A DNA stretch of 36,463 nt from Mesorhizobium sp. (GTDB lineage: Bacteria > Pseudomonadota > Alphaproteobacteria > Rhizobiales > Rhizobiaceae). Of the stretch, positions 24,524-32,112 are shown in pieces; positions within the stretch are counted from its first letter, which is position 1; every line of letters starts with the position of its first letter. The notes beneath the pieces are model-generated. The model saw only the letters and a program-made list of their open reading frames with translations. It had not been told where the DNA came from and did no database searches. The translations under genes and the position numbers were made by a program. The stretch is taken from positions 1 through 36,463 of the forward strand of contig NZ_SUEG01000048.1 in assembly GCF_005063415.1 (NCBI RefSeq). The letters are read 5' to 3'.

Positions 24524-25540
24524 CTAGCTTTCGCTGGCCGTGCTGGTTCCGGCCATGAGGAAGCGCAGCGGCGGCACATGCTGACGCTTCGCGGCGAGGC
24601 CAGCGCGGCGAAACAGCGCATCCAGCTTGTCGGAGGCAACGCCGCGGACGACGGCTGTGAGGTTGGACGAGCTGGCCAAGGCGTAGGCCGCAGCCGGCGC
24701 CAGCCCGCGCTCAGCCTTCACATCTAAAAACTTCCGCAACCGGTATTTGTCGCGGATGTGCCGCTCGTGCCTTCTCAGCGCAGCCTTCGATGCCTCCGGC
24801 AAACTGTCGATCGCAAGCAGTGCGAGGTCGGCATCGGCCAAATGCTTCAGGTCCTGGGTCTTGTGCCGTCCGCTCAGCGAATCGGCGCGCACGATCGCGC
24901 CGTAGCCACAGGATTTGATGACCTTGAAGCGCGCGCCGTGGGCAACCGCGCGCGCATAGAGTTCATAGTCTTCACCCAGGCGCAGCTTCTCGTCGTAGCG
25001 CAGCCCATGCCGATCGAGGAAGGCGCGGCTGATCACTGGCTTGAGGAAGCCCAGTTCCCCTCGTTGCACACGGCGCCTGGAGATGTTGGCGTCGATGAAA
25101 CCCTCGAAATCGAGGAATTCCGGTTCGGGCGAGAACGGTGGAGCAACGATTTTCGAAACGTCGGTTGCCGCGTCATCCCTGACAAGCATGATGTTGTCTG
25201 CAGCGAAATCCCAATCGGTGCTGGCGAACAGTCTGTGAAACCTGCCTTCGAAAAAGAAATCATCAGCGTCCAGGATGCTGATAAACGGCGACCTGGAACC
25301 GGCTATCGCGGCGTTGCGGGCAAAGGAGGGGCCGCGATTGACGTCGAAGCGGATGACGGAAAGGCGGCCCGTGCCGTCGTCGGCTGCGTAGGCGACTTTC
25401 GCGGTATCGTCGGTGGACGCGTCGTCGACGACGACAACTTCCGCAACCTCCGGCTCGCGTAATGCCGATGCAATGGCAGCCGGAATTGTCCGCGCCGCAT
25501 TGCGGGCGGCGATGATCACGCAGACCTGGGATGATGTCAT
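24524..25540 (-). CDS. exoU: GT2 glycosyltransferase, ExoU-like
   Basis: Family 2 glycosyltransferase with the fold start VCVIIAARNAARTIPAAI, the nucleotide loop VVVDDASTDDT, the DXD-type motif ILDADDFFFEGRF (near residue 98) and GEDYELYARA near the acceptor site. Start chosen at ATG 25540 because GAGAGG lies 7 nt upstream; the ATG at 25546 is nearly on top of that site. 338 residues. It lies between the exoK operon and an ExoX-like gene, matching exoU-exoX-exoY in S. meliloti, which is the main reason for the name. In Mesorhizobium loti exoU mutants are known for EPS and nodulation defects (recalled). The ATG overlaps the stop of a small upstream ORF (ATGA). Confidence 0.85.
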   Translation of the reverse strand: MTSSQVCVIIAARNAARTIPAAIASALREPEVAEVVVVDDASTDDTAKVAYAADDGTGRLSVIRFDVNRGPSFARNAAIAGSRSPFISILDADDFFFEGRFHRLFASTDWDFAADNIMLVRDDAATDVSKIVAPPFSPEPEFLDFEGFIDANISRRRVQRGELGFLKPVISRAFLDRHGLRYDEKLRLGEDYELYARAVAHGARFKVIKSCGYGAIVRADSLSGRHKTQDLKHLADADLALLAIDSLPEASKAALRRHERHIRDKYRLRKFLDVKAERGLAPAAAYALASSSNLTAVVRGVASDKLDALFRRAGLAAKRQHVPPLRFLMAGTSTASES

Positions 25541-25707
25541 GGACATGCCTCTCGATTGCAGAAGTCGTTGCGGATTTCCTCGCCTCGTCCGCTCAATGCC
25601 TCACCGCCCATCTGAAATGCATCGGCCCAAATGCCTATGCTGCAAGTGCGAAGCAGCATCGCCAAAATCATCGGCGCCGTCCAGTTTTTCATTTTGCTGG
25701 GTGTCAT
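25537..25707 (-). CDS. Possible 51- to 56-residue membrane-associated peptide coupled to exoU
   Basis: Minus-strand ORF with ATGs at 25707 and 25692 that ends in a TGA sharing bases with the exoU ATG (ATGA), the hallmark of coupled genes. The product starts MTPSKMKNWTAPMILAMLL and has one hydrophobic stretch of roughly 20 residues followed by a charged tail with two cysteines. No strong Shine-Dalgarno is visible, and no family recognised. Inside it is a perfect 7-bp inverted repeat ATGCTGC / GCAGCAT (25637-25659, loop 9), which may instead mean this is exoU leader RNA or an operator. Real gene or leader is unresolved. Confidence 0.3.
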   Translation of the reverse strand: MTPSKMKNWTAPMILAMLLRTCSIGIWADAFQMGGEALSGRGEEIRNDFCNREACP

Positions 25708-25999
25708 AGCCCGATTGGGCAGGCGGCGAGCCTCGATCGGGATGGCTCCAGAAATGCGCCGCTTGGCAGAGCCGTTCCTACACGCTCCATCAGACCGTTC
25801 GACTGGCGGAAACCAGTTGCTGATCGTCGCCGACCGGATGGCGGCGACGCAGAGCGAGCGCGTCGAGGCCGGCAGTGTCAAGCAATCGAAAGAACAGGAA
25901 TGCCGACCGCCGGTGTTGTTGAAGCGAGCAATCCGTCAGAGGACCGGCAAGCTTAGCCACAGGTCACATGGACATCGCAGACCGCGGCCAGGCCTGAAA
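25708..25999. other. Gap between exoU-linked small ORF and exoX-like gene
   Basis: About 290 bases with no ORF, repeat or operator I can support. The plus-strand reading frame across it (25631-26269) has no recognisable protein features and runs antisense to the ExoX-like gene. Confidence 0.5.
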
Positions 26000-26320
26000 T
26001 CAGTGAAGGCCCCTTCGAGCGCTGAATTTTTCGCCTTCGGCCGCTTCGTCCGAACTCAGCTTTCTTTCAGCGTCGCGAATTTTGTCGGCCGGGGTCGGGG
26101 CATTTCTGGCGATCATGGCAAAGACCAGCAGAAAATAACCCAGTTGGATGACTATCGCGCAGCCGATGACACGAAAAAGCGTCGTACCGAGCGAGGCGCC
26201 GCCCAAATACGACCAGACGATCACGATCGCCAGCGCAAAACACATTCCGATAATGAACTTTGGCAGTGACATACCCGATAGCCCATCAACCGGCTCGGGA
26301 AAAAATGTCGACAAGCCCAC
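26000..26320 (-). CDS. exoX: Small inner-membrane EPS production repressor, ExoX/SyrA-like
   Basis: The product has two membrane-spanning helices (about FIIGMCFALAIVIVWSYLG and FRVIGCAIVIQLGYFLLVFA) and a charged cytoplasmic tail. This layout and wording (MSLPKFIIG, CAIVIQLGYF) fit the rhizobial 'exopolysaccharide production repressor' proteins ExoX, PsiA and SyrA. In S. meliloti exoX lies between exoU and exoY and acts after transcription to lower ExoY activity (recalled); the position here is identical. Start chosen at GTG 26320, with AAGGGAGG 8 nt upstream, giving 106 residues. ATG 26272, which begins the conserved part, gives 90 residues but has a weak site. It is divergent from exoY. Confidence 0.75.
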   Translation of the reverse strand: MGLSTFFPEPVDGLSGMSLPKFIIGMCFALAIVIVWSYLGGASLGTTLFRVIGCAIVIQLGYFLLVFAMIARNAPTPADKIRDAERKLSSDEAAEGEKFSARRGLH

Positions 26321-26329
26321 CCCGAGCAC

Positions 26330-26877
26330 CTCCCTTAAACTCTGCGAGCTTATTTAGGTTGCCCGCATCTGGCCGGTTGCTTCCGGCCTAGCCCAATCTG
26401 TCCATAGTCCGACAGCAACAATTTGCAACTCTATTGACCCGCGCAATAGGCGGCAAGGGCAGTTGCGGAATAATTTTAAACGAATCCTCGGGATCGACTC
26501 TGCCATGGTGCAATGCACACGTCGGCATCACCACTGATTGCCGGATATCGACTCGCTCCAGTAAGATTTATAATATTGGCCAGTATTTTAGCATAACATC
26601 AGTCGATATTTTGAAATTCTAAATGATGGCAAAGCTCCACAGCAGGGTATAAAGAGCGATTCGCCTAAAATCAGCCGCAAAATTGGACTAGCTTTTCCAA
26701 AATTGCCCATAATCTGTCTCTTTTGCGACATAAAGGCGAAATTTTGTGCAGGACGAGTTTATTATTTAGTCAGTTCATGACGCGACTATTACAGCCGTCT
26801 GGGAAATTGTGTGTTGCGCTGCAACATTTTTTTGGTATCGTGCGGTAAACCATCCGTTCAACGTATGGAGTTTACGC
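26330..26877. promoter_or_regulatory. Long AT-rich divergent control region between exoX-like gene and exoY
   Basis: 548 bases with no supported gene. Bases about 26470-26800 are clearly richer in A+T than anything else in the window and have many TpA steps and runs (TTTATAATATTGG, AGTATTTTAGCATAA), the sort of DNA bound by MucR-type H-NS-like silencers in rhizobia. A TATAAT hexamer is at 26569-26574 without a clear -35. Two direct GCAAC half-sites 10 bp apart (26415-26429) and a TGC-AAT-GCA (26509-26517) lie on the exoX side. The perfect operator palindrome is on the exoY side. Confidence 0.6.
26812..26826. promoter_or_regulatory. TGC-N3-GCA operator, copy D, perfect palindrome upstream of exoY
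   Basis: TGTTGC-GCT-GCAACA, a perfect 6-bp inverted repeat with 3-nt spacer followed by seven T residues, the same right flank (GCAACATTTTT) as copy A. It ends 51 nt before the exoY start codon. Best match in the window to a PhaR/AniA-type site. Confidence 0.6.
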
Positions 26878-27555
26878 ATGAGGGACGTAGCCAAGCCGGC
26901 CGATGCGGATTTTTCGCAGGCCGGCGTCGATTTTCCGCCACCGATCGGCGGCCTGCTCAAACGCAGCTTCGATATTGCCGGTTCGCTGATCGGCCTGATC
27001 GCTCTCAGCCCGCTGTTCGTGATGATAGCGCTGCTTGTCAGGTTTTCCGATGGCGGGCCGATTTTCTATGGTCACAGCCGGATCGGCCGCGGAGGACGGA
27101 TTTTCCCGTGCCTCAAGTTCCGCACCATGGTTCCAGACGGCGAGCGGGTGCTTGCTGCCTATCTCGCCGCGAATCCGGAGGCCAACGCCGAATGGATAGC
27201 GACGCGCAAGTTGAAGAACGACCCGCGGATCACGCGCGTCGGAGCGGTGCTGAGGAAGCTCAGCCTCGATGAGTTGCCGCAGATCATCAACATCCTGCAG
27301 GGGGATATGAGCCTGGTCGGGCCTCGTCCCGTCGTGCGCGATGAGCTGGAGATCTATGGCAATTCGGCCGTCTATTACCTGAAATCGCGCCCCGGCCTGA
27401 CCGGGCTCTGGCAGGTCAGCGGACGCAACGATGTTTCCTACGACAGCCGCGTCGCATTCGACAGGCACTATGTCGAGAACTGGTCGATGTTCGAAGACAT
27501 TCGCATCATCATCAAGACCGTACCTGCGGTCTGGATGTCGCGAGGCTGCTACTGA
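26878..27555 (+). CDS. exoY: Undecaprenyl-phosphate galactose phosphotransferase, EPS priming enzyme (ExoY)
   Basis: Transfers galactose-1-phosphate (or another hexose-1-phosphate) from UDP-sugar to undecaprenyl phosphate, the committed first step of the repeat unit. Start ATG 26878 has GGAG 8 nt upstream and gives 225 residues, practically the length of S. meliloti ExoY; the open frame from 26809 contains the operator and is not coding. One membrane segment ([20 protein letters not shown]) is followed by the bacterial sugar-transferase signatures [29 protein letters not shown] and [13 protein letters not shown]. It is a likely control point, given ExoX opposite and the operator just upstream. 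Confidence 0.94.
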   Translation: MRDVAKPADADFSQAGVDFPPPIGGLLKRSFDIAGSLIGLIALSPLFVMIALLVRFSDGGPIFYGHSRIGRGGRIFPCLKFRTMVPDGERVLAAYLAANPEANAEWIATRKLKNDPRITRVGAVLRKLSLDELPQIINILQGDMSLVGPRPVVRDELEIYGNSAVYYLKSRPGLTGLWQVSGRNDVSYDSRVAFDRHYVENWSMFEDIRIIIKTVPAVWMSRGCY

Positions 27556-27573
27556 CGGCCGCTTGCTGGCCGT
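27555..27573 (+). terminator. Stem-loop directly after exoY
   Basis: Perfect 6-bp stem ACGGCC / GGCCGT with loop GCTTGCT, beginning at the last base of the exoY stop. No T-tract. It could stabilise the exoY mRNA end or reduce read-through into exoF. Confidence 0.4.
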
Positions 27574-27593
27574 GCATCGAGGAGCGACTGTCC

Positions 27594-27632
27594 AGAATTC
27601 GGGCCCAGAACTCAGGCCCCCAACTCAGGCAT
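27594..27632. repeat. Three-copy 13-bp imperfect tandem repeat in the exoY-exoF gap
   Basis: AGAATTCGGGCCC, AGAACTCAGGCCC and CCAACTCAGGCAT stand head to tail. They occupy a third of the 120-nt gap between exoY and exoF. Function unknown; possibly a slippage product. Confidence 0.55.
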
Positions 27633-27726
27633 CGGCAGCTCATCGGGCGGGGCAAACCAGATCGGAAACGCTCAGTTGAAAGCAGATATAATCGATATCT
27701 TTTGCACCGGCATTTTCTCCAGACGC

Positions 27727-28974
27727 ATGCGGCGAGTACGGCTTTTGACGACTTGCCTCACAATGGCGACCGGCCTGACGCTGTCGCTAGCCCTGCCACA
27801 GTTTGCCTTCGCCGACGACTATCGGCTTGGAGCACAGGACAAGCTGACCATCCGCGTGGCGGAATGGCAGACCGTCGAAGGCACGTTCCGTGACTGGTCG
27901 GCCATCAATGGAGAATACACAGTCGGCCCCGCTGGAACCTTGTCGGTTCCGTTCGTCGGCGAGATGCCCGCATCCGGCAAGACGACTTCGGAGATCGCCG
28001 CATCGCTCGGCGAGGCACTGCAGCGCAAGCTCGCTCTGGCCGACAAGCCGGAGGCTTCCGTCGAAATGGCGCAGTACCGGCCATTCTACATCTCTGGCGA
28101 GGTGCAATCGCCCGGCCAGTATCCTTGTGTGCCTGGGTTGTCCGTGCTGAAAGCGATGAGCATTGCCGGCGGAGCCCGGCGGAACCCGGAGAGCGGGCAG
28201 CGCTTCGACCGCGACCTGATCAATGCCAAGGGCAATTTCGACGTACTACAAGACCAATTGGTCAGGCTGACCGTCAAGCGCGCCCGCGTCGAAGCGGAAC
28301 TGGCGGACAAGCCGACATTCGCGGTGCCGAAAGAGGTGGCCGACGATCCGAAACTGCCCAGCATCGTTGCCGATGAGACGGCGATCCTGGCGGCCGACCA
28401 GAAGAAACTCAAGCTGCGCTTGCAGGCGCTCGACGATTTGAAGGCGCTGCTGCAGAGCGAGATCGATTCGCTGCAGAAAAAGATCGTCAACCAGCAGAAG
28501 CAGGTCGATCTGGCGAAGGAGCAGCTCAACGGCATCGGCTCGCTGGCGCAAAAGGGCCTGGTCGTCAACACGCGGGTTTTGAACTCGCAGCAAACCATCG
28601 CCGACCTTGAAGGCCAGATCCTGGATTACGAAACGGCGATTCTCACGGCCAAGCAGTCGATCAGCAAGGCCACCCAGGACGCCATCGATCTGGAGAACAC
28701 GCAGAACTCCAGCCTCGCGACCGACCGGCAACAGACGGAAGCCGATCTCAACGAGGTGACGCTGAAGCTGAATATGGAAAAAGCCTTGATGTCAGAAGCC
28801 TTGTCGGGCAGCCCCATGCCGCAATTCTACGGCAACAACGAACCAGCGGCCTTGTCATTTTCTCTGGTGCGAGTGGTCGACGGCAAGACCAGCGAAATCA
28901 CCGCCGATGAAGACACGCCGGTGCTGCCAGGGGACGTGATCAAGGTCAAACCGGCGCCCCTGGCCATCCAGTAG
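27727..28974 (+). CDS. exoF: Outer-membrane/periplasmic polysaccharide export protein (ExoF)
   Basis: Wza-related export protein that works with ExoP and ExoQ. From ATG 27727 the protein has 415 residues, with a signal peptide (MRRVRLLTTCLTMATGLTLS... cleaved near FAFA|DDYRLG). The poly-export domain (DYRLGAQDKLTIRVAEWQT, GTLSVPFVGEMPASGKTTSE) and an SLBB-like segment (RPFYISGEVQSPGQYPCVPG) follow. A long coiled coil covers about 180-370, typical of ExoF rather than Wza. The frame extends upstream to TTG 27676; that start has a GGAA-like site, whereas 27727 has no Shine-Dalgarno. A TATAAT at 27687-27692 could give exoF its own promoter with a short leader. Downstream terminator at 29001. Confidence 0.9.
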   Translation: MRRVRLLTTCLTMATGLTLSLALPQFAFADDYRLGAQDKLTIRVAEWQTVEGTFRDWSAINGEYTVGPAGTLSVPFVGEMPASGKTTSEIAASLGEALQRKLALADKPEASVEMAQYRPFYISGEVQSPGQYPCVPGLSVLKAMSIAGGARRNPESGQRFDRDLINAKGNFDVLQDQLVRLTVKRARVEAELADKPTFAVPKEVADDPKLPSIVADETAILAADQKKLKLRLQALDDLKALLQSEIDSLQKKIVNQQKQVDLAKEQLNGIGSLAQKGLVVNTRVLNSQQTIADLEGQILDYETAILTAKQSISKATQDAIDLENTQNSSLATDRQQTEADLNEVTLKLNMEKALMSEALSGSPMPQFYGNNEPAALSFSLVRVVDGKTSEITADEDTPVLPGDVIKVKPAPLAIQ

Positions 28975-29000
28975 CTTCTTTCCACCGGGAGCGAAGCACC

Positions 29001-29026
29001 ACCCCGCAGGCAGCGGTCTGCGGGGT
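29001..29026. terminator. Strong terminator hairpin between exoF and exoQ
   Basis: Perfect 9-bp stem ACCCCGCAG / CTGCGGGGT with loop GCAGCGGT, followed on the plus strand by TT and a T/G-rich stretch. It stands 26 nt after exoF and 72 nt beyond the end of convergent exoQ, so it may serve both. Confidence 0.75.
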
Positions 29027-29098
29027 TTGGGCTTGGTATCTTATGGATCAGAAAAACAAGGCAGCCTTCGGGCAACGAACCGCCTGGATCCGCCCGCT

Positions 29099-30370
29099 CT
29101 AGCCTCGCACGGCGTCCGGTTCCTCGAGATGGTTCACGGCGTTCCACCGGGACGGAGCGACGGCCGGCACCCTCACCAGCTTGAAGTAGCTGTAGTACAG
29201 CAGGAACGATCCCATGATGTAAGGGTTGAGGGTCTCGACCTCGACGAAGGACCGGATGAACAGAAGCACCATGACGCCGGCAAGAATCACGGAGTCGGCT
29301 TGCCATGTCCTGAATATCAGCGCCGAGACGTGACCCCAGAGCGTGCGCAGGATGATCAGCGAAAGCAGTGTCGCACCGACGAAGCCGAGTTCCACCAAGG
29401 TCTCGATGTAGGTGTTGTGGAAGTGGAAGCCGCTTCGCGCGGCGATGTAGAATTCGTTCCACAGCCGCTCGGCCTCGGAGAAGCCCTGCACCCAATAGGC
29501 CGCGTAGCCGATGCCGAGGATGGGCGATTGCTGCGCGGCATTCCACCCCTGTTGCCAGAGGTAGGTTCGTCCGGTGAGCGTCGAATCCTTGCCGAAAAGG
29601 CCAAGGACAAAGTCCATCAGCCCGAGATTCAGCGCAATCACGGTGCAGGCGACCAGCGCACCCGCACCGATCATGAAAATCACCCGGCGATGTCGGAGCG
29701 AAAGCAGCTTGCCGATGGAAAGCAGGGCGACCAGAGCGAGAACCGCCGGAGTGGATGCCATCGAAGTGGCCGAATGCGACACGACCAGCAGATAGCCCGA
29801 CAGAAGGACAATCGGTACGATCAACAAAAAGCTTATCCGGCCCCGCCTGAGAAAGGCGAGGTAGACAACGCAGAAATAGATGCCAAGCGATGCGACAAAG
29901 CCAATCTGGTTCTTGGAGCTGAACGCGCCGACGAAATTATACGTGCCATCGAGAACGTCGTAGGAATAACTCGCGACCTTGAGCGAGTAGAGCAGGACGA
30001 CGAAAATCCCGATCAGGGCGCCTATGGTCAAGGTCCGGACGCTGACGGTGCGCGCGGCAATGTAGGCGCAGGCGATATGCGAGCAATATTGGACGGCCGT
30101 CCTTGCCGTGGTGCCGGGGGCTGCCGACCAGAACACCGAGAAGCAGACATAGATTGCAAAGGCCAGCGGAAGCCAGGCGCTGGAAGCGTGCCTTAATATC
30201 TTCCGGTGGTCGACCAGGATGAGCGGCAGCCAGACTGCATAGTAGGCCAGGATCATGGCCTGGCCGAAAATGGTCGAGTAGGAGAACGCCCAGATCGAGA
30301 CGGCAACGGCAAAGCTGCCATAGACCGTGTTCTTGTCCGGATCGATCAACAGAGATTTTGGAATCTTCAT
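29099..30370 (-). CDS. exoQ: EPS polymerase-type membrane protein (ExoQ, Wzy/O-antigen ligase superfamily)
   Basis: Links repeat units into high-molecular-weight polymer at the periplasmic face. 423 residues with about ten to eleven hydrophobic segments. A large periplasmic loop near residues 245-330 contains SILTGRTYLWQQGWN-like residues (STLTGRTYLWQQGWNAAQ, ILGIGYAAYWVQ) and HFHNTYIETLVELGFVG, the histidine and arginine positions conserved in Wzy_C proteins. S. meliloti ExoQ is about 430. The gene is convergent with exoF and divergent from the SDR gene. Its promoter region contains a weaker TGC-N3-GCA element 103 nt upstream of the ATG. Shine-Dalgarno is poor. Confidence 0.9.
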   Translation of the reverse strand: MKIPKSLLIDPDKNTVYGSFAVAVSIWAFSYSTIFGQAMILAYYAVWLPLILVDHRKILRHASSAWLPLAFAIYVCFSVFWSAAPGTTARTAVQYCSHIACAYIAARTVSVRTLTIGALIGIFVVLLYSLKVASYSYDVLDGTYNFVGAFSSKNQIGFVASLGIYFCVVYLAFLRRGRISFLLIVPIVLLSGYLLVVSHSATSMASTPAVLALVALLSIGKLLSLRHRRVIFMIGAGALVACTVIALNLGLMDFVLGLFGKDSTLTGRTYLWQQGWNAAQQSPILGIGYAAYWVQGFSEAERLWNEFYIAARSGFHFHNTYIETLVELGFVGATLLSLIILRTLWGHVSALIFRTWQADSVILAGVMVLLFIRSFVEVETLNPYIMGSFLLYYSYFKLVRVPAVAPSRWNAVNHLEEPDAVRG

Positions 30371-30699
30371 CTCGGTAGCGGTTTTCCGTCCTTGCAGCTC
30401 AATGCCGATTTCATGGGCCGCTCATGGACCGATGCATCGGATCGATGGGAGCTTCGCCTGCTGGCGCTCGCATTGTGCAGTGCAATATAACCCATCCGGC
30501 GCCGCCTGTCACCCGGATGCCAACTGGACGCGTCGTTCCTGCAGTTCTCTCAATACCGGACGAGACGATTTGGGCAGGGAGGCAGTCCCCTCTAATTGCC
30601 CGGTGCTGGCCCATCGCAAGCTGTTCTGAGGTTGCAAGTCCGCGCTTGAACTTGTCCGCCGTTGACTTCACATTCGCCGCCGATTGGGAGGAAGACCAC
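30371..30699. other. Divergent gap between exoQ and the SDR gene
   Basis: 329 bases without a supported gene. Apart from the TGC-N3-GCA element at 30473-30487 and the Shine-Dalgarno GGGAGGAAG before 30700, I see no repeat, RNA or clear promoter hexamers. Confidence 0.5.
30473..30487. promoter_or_regulatory. Weak TGC-N3-GCA element, copy F, upstream of exoQ
   Basis: TTGTGC-AGT-GCAATA keeps the TGC-N3-GCAA core but not the outer arms of the other copies. It is the only such element in the exoQ/SDR gap. Its position fits the set but the match is modest. Confidence 0.35.
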
Positions 30700-31452
30700 A
30701 TGCCGATGAGTTTCGCAGGACGATTTGCCGGACGATCTGCTGTTATCACCGGCGGCGCCTCAGGCATCGGCCTGGCCGTCGCGCAAAGGATCACTGACGA
30801 AGGCGGGCGTGTTTCGGTCTGGGATCGCGATGCCGCCCAGATCGAGCAGGCCAAGGCCATTGTTCCAGCCCTGCACAGCGTGACCCTCGACGTCGCCGAC
30901 CCCCTAGCTGTCGAAGCCGCCGCCGGAGAGACGATCGAAGCGCTTGGCGCAGTCGATGTCCTTGTCACCAGCGCTGCTATCACCGGACCGAACATGACGA
31001 CCTGGGAGTATTCCGTAGAGGATTGGCGCCGGGTCATCGACATCAACATCAACGGCGTCTTCTTCTGCAACAAGGCGCTGGTCCCGCATATGCTCGAACG
31101 CAATTACGGCAGGATCGTCAACATCGCCTCGATTGCCGGCAAGGAAGGTAACCCGAACGCCTCGGCCTACAGCACCTCCAAGGCGGCGGTGATCGGCATG
31201 ACCAAGTCGCTCGGCAAGGAGTTGGCCAAGACCAAGGTGACGGTGAACTGCGTCACGCCGGCGGCCGTGCGCACCGCAATCTTCCAGCAGATGAGCCAGC
31301 AGCACATCGACTTCATGCTGTCCAAAATACCGATGGCGCGGTTCGGCGAGGTCGAGGAGGTGGCGGCGCTGATTTGCTGGATCGCGTCCGAGGAATGCTC
31401 GTTCACGACGGCTGCCGTCTTCGACGTCTCCGGCGGCCGGGCGACCTACTGA
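30700..31452 (+). CDS. Short-chain dehydrogenase/reductase, probably of sugar or sugar-acid metabolism
   Basis: NAD(P)-dependent classical SDR of 250 residues. The cofactor motif TGGASGIGLA, the VTSAAITGP stretch at the NNAG position, NIASIAGKEG with the catalytic Ser region, and YSTSKAA with the catalytic Tyr-Lys are all present. The C-terminus DVSGGRATY is typical of a rhizobial SDR group often found with sugar-acid catabolic genes (recalled). Start ATG 30700 with GGGAGG 8 nt upstream; the frame is open to 30424 but that part holds the exoQ-side element and lacks SDR similarity. It could oxidise a 2-keto-3-deoxy sugar acid. The substrate is not determinable from sequence. Confidence 0.85.
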   Translation: MPMSFAGRFAGRSAVITGGASGIGLAVAQRITDEGGRVSVWDRDAAQIEQAKAIVPALHSVTLDVADPLAVEAAAGETIEALGAVDVLVTSAAITGPNMTTWEYSVEDWRRVIDININGVFFCNKALVPHMLERNYGRIVNIASIAGKEGNPNASAYSTSKAAVIGMTKSLGKELAKTKVTVNCVTPAAVRTAIFQQMSQQHIDFMLSKIPMARFGEVEEVAALICWIASEECSFTTAAVFDVSGGRATY

Positions 31453-31492
31453 GGCAGGCCGGACGCAAACCGCCCGACCGGATCGCGGCGCC

Positions 31493-32074
31493 TCAATCGT
31501 GAAGCTCCCGCGAGATCGGCGGGCCGATCGAAAAATCGCTGAATGTCACTTCGAAGCCCTCGCGCTGCGGCGAACAGCACATCATGCCGACATCGACCGT
31601 TTTCGACGGCGGGAAATAGGCAAGCCGCACCGGTTTCCAGTGCTTGTCAGATGCGTCGCGATACTGGACGCGGATCGTCTCGGCATGGCGGGTCAGGCGG
31701 ATCCTGACCCCGTCCGGATCGGCCGGAATGCTGGCCAGCGACCAGTCGGAGGCATCGTTGGTGACGACGACGGAAAAATACATCAGCCCGTCGGTGTATT
31801 CGATGCCGGCCTTGATCCAATGCGTCTCGCTCAGGCGGATCATAAGCCCGGCTTGGTCGTAAAGCACCTCATAGTGCCCCTTGACCGTGACTTCGGCGCT
31901 GAAATCGCCCTCGACCTCACGATAGAGGAAATGGCCATTGTCACGCCAGAAGTCGTAGAACGTCTCTCGCCAGAAGTCGGTCTCCTTGCCGGTTCGCACA
32001 TGCACCGTATTGTCGCCGAAGGCATGGTGCGGCGGCGGATTGAGCCAGGTCAGGTCGGTATTCTCAGATGTCAT
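31493..32074 (-). CDS. DUF1349 family protein
   Basis: 193-residue soluble protein of the DUF1349 beta-sandwich family, often annotated as 'regulation of enolase 1', a label with little experimental support. Typical stretches are WLNPPPHHAF, VHVRTGKETDFWRETFYDFW, DQAGLMIRLSETHWIKAGIE and VGMMCCSPQREGFEVTFSDF. The fold is lectin/glucanase-like, which hints at sugar binding (inference). It is 38 nt downstream of the aldehyde dehydrogenase on the same strand, likely co-transcribed, and converges on the SDR gene. Confidence 0.88.
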   Translation of the reverse strand: MTSENTDLTWLNPPPHHAFGDNTVHVRTGKETDFWRETFYDFWRDNGHFLYREVEGDFSAEVTVKGHYEVLYDQAGLMIRLSETHWIKAGIEYTDGLMYFSVVVTNDASDWSLASIPADPDGVRIRLTRHAETIRVQYRDASDKHWKPVRLAYFPPSKTVDVGMMCCSPQREGFEVTFSDFSIGPPISRELHD

Positions 32075-32112
32075 CGATTTGCTCGCCTGCCTGGCTGGTC
32101 TGCCGCCTTTTC

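Noticed and set aside
25631-26269. 212-codon plus-strand frame between exoU and exoY
   Set aside because: It runs antisense to the ExoX-like gene, which has a good Shine-Dalgarno and two clear membrane helices; the plus-strand product is low-complexity and basic.
26509-26517. TGC-AAT-GCA as another operator upstream of exoX
   Set aside because: Only the 6 core bases match, which is expected several times by chance in 36 kb; the extended arms are missing.
26569-26574. TATAAT hexamer as the exoX or exoY promoter
   Set aside because: No -35-like hexamer at 16-18 bp on either strand, and AT-rich DNA makes such a match unremarkable.
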